A DNA stretch of 9,845 bases from the NCBI GenBank assembly GCA_937889655.1, contig CALBZG010000189.1, forward strand, positions 1 through 9,845, read 5' to 3'. The position numbers were made by a program, and so were the translations under genes. Position 1 is the first letter of the stretch; each line of letters starts with the position of its first letter. The notes beneath the pieces were generated by a model that worked only from the letters and a program-made list of their open reading frames with translations, was not told the DNA's origin and made no database searches. Shown one piece after another: positions 7,380 through 9,845 of this stretch. The stretch is from an uncultured Clostridia bacterium (GTDB lineage Bacteria > Bacillota > Clostridia > Peptostreptococcales > Anaerovoracaceae).

Positions 7380-7893
7380 TGAATTCCTCCCTCGTTATCT
7401 TGAACTTGTTCAGCTTCTCCAAAAACGCCCGGCTGTTTCCATAGCCGATTCCAAGGATTTTACCGATTTCCTGCCTTCTTCTCCCGGCTCCCGGCTCTCC
7501 GTCAAGACCGGATTCGAATAAATCCAGCCTGGTGAATTCAGGTTTGGCAGAGGGCTCCTCGAACATGCACTTTGCAAGCTCAAGGGCTTTGATGATTGCT
7601 TCAGGTTCAGCGTTTTCCACACCGATATCTCCCGCAGCTGTAGCATCCTGCCTGGACAAAAATGCGTGCTTGGCCTGGGGATACCTTGCAGACAGCCTCT
7701 TCCTCAAAAAATCTCCCGCATGATCCGGGTCTGTAAAAATAACCAGGCCTGTTTCCTTGTACGCCTTATCCAGCAGCGAAAAGGTCGCTGCCGAGATCCC
7801 GAATCCGTGGGTTTCGATGGTGTTGCAGGTGCAAGCCCGTTTTATGGCAGAGGTATCATCCTTCCCCTCTACAACAATCATTTCCTTAATCAC
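7351..7893 (-). CDS. rnmV: Ribonuclease M5 (5S rRNA maturation endonuclease, Toprim domain)
   Basis: Cleaves both strands of the 5S rRNA precursor stem to give mature 5S rRNA; in Bacillus it acts on the L18-bound precursor. The N-terminal Toprim domain shows IVVEGKDD (6-13, catalytic E9), a Thr-rich ETHGFGIS stretch, and FTDPDHAG (53-60, metal-binding D55 and D57). The remaining residues to 180 form the family's helical C-terminal region, with GIGYGNSRAFLEKLNKF (148-164). I prefer the GTG at 7893 (protein beginning (V)IKEMIVVEGKDD) because it matches the B. subtilis N-terminus. Another GTG at 7905 and an ATG at 7881 are possible, and none has an ideal Shine-Dalgarno. The start overlaps the end of the septum protein gene, so translation is probably coupled. 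The 3' end overlaps rsmA by 29 bases. Confidence 0.95.
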   Translation of the reverse strand: MIKEMIVVEGKDDTSAIKRACTCNTIETHGFGISAATFSLLDKAYKETGLVIFTDPDHAGDFLRKRLSARYPQAKHAFLSRQDATAAGDIGVENAEPEAIIKALELAKCMFEEPSAKPEFTRLDLFESGLDGEPGAGRRRQEIGKILGIGYGNSRAFLEKLNKFKITREEFNEALRTLND

Positions 7894-8380
7894 TTTCCTT
7901 GTCACTTATATTTTCACTTTCGTCTCCGCCGCTTTCGATGGCGCTTCCGGTAATGTCGGGAAAAACGTAAAGGATCTCTCCGGGCATGATCAGCTTCAAT
8001 TGCTGTCTTGCCTGTTGTTCTACATATTCCCGGCTGTTTACATTATTAAGTTCCTCTTCCAGCCTGGCCCGCTCTTTCTGCAAATCCTGTCGGGCAAGCT
8101 CCAGATCCTTCTTTTCCTTATTCAGCGATACAATGTGGAAAACCTGCATGGCAACTGCCGCGATGATCATGAGGATGATCAGCATATATACTGTTTTACG
8201 CCTCAGATGCTTGGACTTCTGACGGCCTGATATTCTAGCCGGAGCCTTGACCTTTGCTTTCCTTTTGGCAAGTTCCTCCTGCCGTTTTTTCTGGCGAGCT
8301 TTAACAGCCGTTGCTTCCACCGGTTTTTTCATGCTGTTTTTAACATATTCCTGGCTTCGGCTCAATCTTTTCCTTGGCAT
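7886..8380 (-). CDS. Septum formation initiator family protein (FtsB/DivIC-like)
   Basis: Small bitopic membrane protein of the type that bridges division proteins (FtsL, DivIB/FtsQ) at the septum. Of 164 residues, 1-62 form a strongly basic, Lys/Arg-rich cytoplasmic tail, about 63-84 is one membrane helix, and 85-114 is a charged heptad-like coiled coil rich in Lys, Glu and Leu. The stretch 116-139 (SREYVEQQARQQLKLIMPGE) is the family signature, in which an EYVE-ARxxL element precedes PGE. The tail after 140 is acidic. It is longer than typical DivIC or FtsB proteins (about 100-125) because of the basic N-terminus. The ATG at 8380 has AGGAG (8388-8392) 7 bases upstream, and the gene follows the kinase stop by 17 bases. 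DivIC, FtsB and FtsL cannot be told apart reliably by sequence alone, so no symbol is given. Confidence 0.88.
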   Translation of the reverse strand: MPRKRLSRSQEYVKNSMKKPVEATAVKARQKKRQEELAKRKAKVKAPARISGRQKSKHLRRKTVYMLIILMIIAAVAMQVFHIVSLNKEKKDLELARQDLQKERARLEEELNNVNSREYVEQQARQQLKLIMPGEILYVFPDITGSAIESGGDESENISDKESD

Positions 8381-8397
8381 TTCGAAACTCCTGAAAT

Positions 8398-9845
8398 CTA
8401 TTCGATATCTCGCCTTCCGCGATACGATACAAGCGGCAGCATGATGGTGACCTTCGTGCCCTGCCCCTCTTTGCTTTCGACGCTTATTTTGCCGTCATGT
8501 TCCTCGATGATCTGCTTGGATATCGCCAGACCCAGTCCCGTACCCCCAAGAGCCCTTGAACGGGCCTTGTCGACTCTGAAGAATCTTTCAAATACACGGG
8601 AGATATCCTCCGGCGGAATTCCTATCCCGTTGTCCTTCACTGTCAAATAGGCTTCATTTTTGACAAGCTGAAGGTCGATATCGATTCGACCGCCATCTTC
8701 TGTATACTTGATGGCGTTGATCAGAACATTGAGCAATACCTGCTCGATACGATCCTTATCGATAAAAACGCCGGCAACGATGTTTTCATCGAAAATGCTG
8801 TTCAACTGCTGGTTTCGTCCTCTTGCCTGAAGCATCACCTTGGTAATAGCAGTTTTGACCAGCTCCGTAAGATTGGCACCCTGTTTGTGCATCTGCTCCT
8901 GTTTATGCTCCAGTCTGGACAGCTGCAGCAGATCTCGGACGAGCCGGGTCATACGGTCCGTTTCGGAATCGATGATTTCCAAAAATTTTCTTGTTGTGGC
9001 TAAATCATCCACATGGCCATCCAGAAGTGTTTCTGTATAACTCTTGATTGTGGTCAAAGGTGTTTTAAGCTCATGGGAGACATTTGCCACGAAATCCATC
9101 TGCATATTTTCCAGCTTATGCCGTTCTGTAATATCCTGGATGATCATGATGAGCCCGGCTTCTTTGCCGCTCTCATACTCAAATTTATCATAGCGAACAT
9201 TGTAAAAATAGCCGTCTCTCTCGAAGGTTTCCGTACAGGATCCTTTACTGCACTTTTCTCTCAGGTTTGTCAGCGACATCCCTTCATTGAGCACACCTTC
9301 TATCAGGCTGTCATAATCCTGCTTTTCAACTTGTTCAGGGGTAGTTCTCAAAATATCCATAGCCGCCTGATTGGCATGGATGATCCTGCCTTGCGTATCG
9401 ATGGCGATCAGTCCGTCAGCCATATGGCGAAGAACTGTTTCAAGTTTGCTTTTTTCATTGGATATCTGGGACAGAGTCTTGTTAAGCTCCAGCCTTAATA
9501 GATTAAACATCTCTGCCAACTGACCGATCTCATCGTTGGATTTGACTCTGACCTCCTGGCTGAAGTCGCCAGCTGCCATCAACTGGGCTTTCTCTGTTAC
9601 ATGATTGATCGGCTCTGTTATGCTCTTAGCGATCAGGTAGCCAAGCACCACCGTGACGAACAAAGCTATTGCCATCGCTTTCGTGAATATATTGCGGGAA
9701 TTGCTGACGGCATCGCTTATGGAGCTCAAATCCGCCCTTAAGTAAACGACTCCTGTGATTTTTCCTCCGCTTTCAACCGGGAAAACCATATTCAAAACCG
9801 GAATGGTGCCTCCGGCTGTGATAAGGGCTGTTTCGCTTTCGGTAT
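8398..9845 (-). CDS. walK: WalK/VicK-like sensor histidine kinase, 5' end outside window
   Basis: Membrane sensor of a two-component system; the WalKR system controls peptidoglycan hydrolases and wall turnover. The frame stays open to the window edge, so the TTG at 9795 is internal and not the start. Numbering from 9843, residues 1-40 resemble the end of an extracellular Cache-type sensor (a GKITGVVYLRADL stretch). A membrane helix covers about 56-73, HAMP about 74-126 and PAS about 129-240. HisKA carries NVSHELKTPL with phosphoacceptor H257. HATPase_c shows the N box NVLINAIKY, G1 DNGIGIPPED, F box FERFFRVDKARSR and G2 GGTGLGLAI. The VDKARSRALGGTGLGLAI form strongly resembles WalK and also PhoR. 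The response regulator gene should lie just upstream. The first extracellular and membrane segments are missing. Kinase identity is certain; WalK rather than PhoR or ResE is probable. Confidence 0.85.
   Translation of the reverse strand, partial: TESETALITAGGTIPVLNMVFPVESGGKITGVVYLRADLSSISDAVSNSRNIFTKAMAIALFVTVVLGYLIAKSITEPINHVTEKAQLMAAGDFSQEVRVKSNDEIGQLAEMFNLLRLELNKTLSQISNEKSKLETVLRHMADGLIAIDTQGRIIHANQAAMDILRTTPEQVEKQDYDSLIEGVLNEGMSLTNLREKCSKGSCTETFERDGYFYNVRYDKFEYESGKEAGLIMIIQDITERHKLENMQMDFVANVSHELKTPLTTIKSYTETLLDGHVDDLATTRKFLEIIDSETDRMTRLVRDLLQLSRLEHKQEQMHKQGANLTELVKTAITKVMLQARGRNQQLNSIFDENIVAGVFIDKDRIEQVLLNVLINAIKYTEDGGRIDIDLQLVKNEAYLTVKDNGIGIPPEDISRVFERFFRVDKARSRALGGTGLGLAISKQIIEEHDGKISVESKEGQGTKVTIMLPLVSYRGRRDIE

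Noticed and set aside
9793..9795. TTG as the start of the histidine kinase
   Set aside because: The frame is open upstream to the window edge and the upstream codons continue a sensor-domain-like sequence, so the protein begins outside the window.

Overview
This window is one densely packed stretch of a bacterial chromosome. All nine genes lie on the minus strand, so transcription runs from position 9845 towards 1. The gene set points to a Gram-positive anaerobe-type Bacillota, most likely a clostridial lineage. The evidence is a WalK-type sensor kinase, ribonuclease M5 (a low-GC Gram-positive 5S rRNA maturase), an LtaS-like polymerase with five membrane helices, an AroE-AroK fusion and a type I-beta DAHP synthase. 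Genus cannot be assigned from the sequence alone. Base composition by eye is close to balanced and uniform, with no mobile element, tRNA, rRNA or CRISPR array.

Layout in transcription order: (1) the 3' part of a WalK/VicK-like sensor histidine kinase (8398 to beyond 9845); (2) a FtsB/DivIC-family septum protein (7886-8380); (3) rnmV, RNase M5 (7351-7893); (4) rsmA/ksgA, 16S rRNA dimethyltransferase (6504-7379); (5) an LtaS-like membrane phosphoglycerol transferase with a probable C-terminal IPT/TIG-like domain (4438-6507); (6) a shikimate dehydrogenase-shikimate kinase fusion (3156-4427); (7) aroF (2106-3104); (8) aroB (983-2068); (9) aroA, cut off at the window start (47-924).

Genes overlap or are separated by no more than 58 bases, nearly all have clear Shine-Dalgarno sequences, and no terminator or convincing internal promoter is visible, so one long operon, or two or three overlapping transcripts, is likely. 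The upstream half concerns envelope growth, division and rRNA maturation. The downstream half makes aromatic precursors: AroF condenses PEP and erythrose-4-phosphate, AroB forms 3-dehydroquinate, the fusion reduces and phosphorylates shikimate, and AroA makes EPSP. The dehydratase (aroD/aroQ) and chorismate synthase (aroC) are not in the window; aroC could lie just beyond aroA.

The main non-biological signal is that bases 1-46 are Illumina adapter sequence, so the window starts at an untrimmed contig end and the apparent C-terminus of AroA is an artefact. I see no previously undescribed system. The more interesting biological points are an alanine at the AroA position equivalent to E. coli Gly96 (the glyphosate-sensitivity position), a shikimate kinase domain that ends early, and the extra C-terminal domain on the LtaS-like enzyme.
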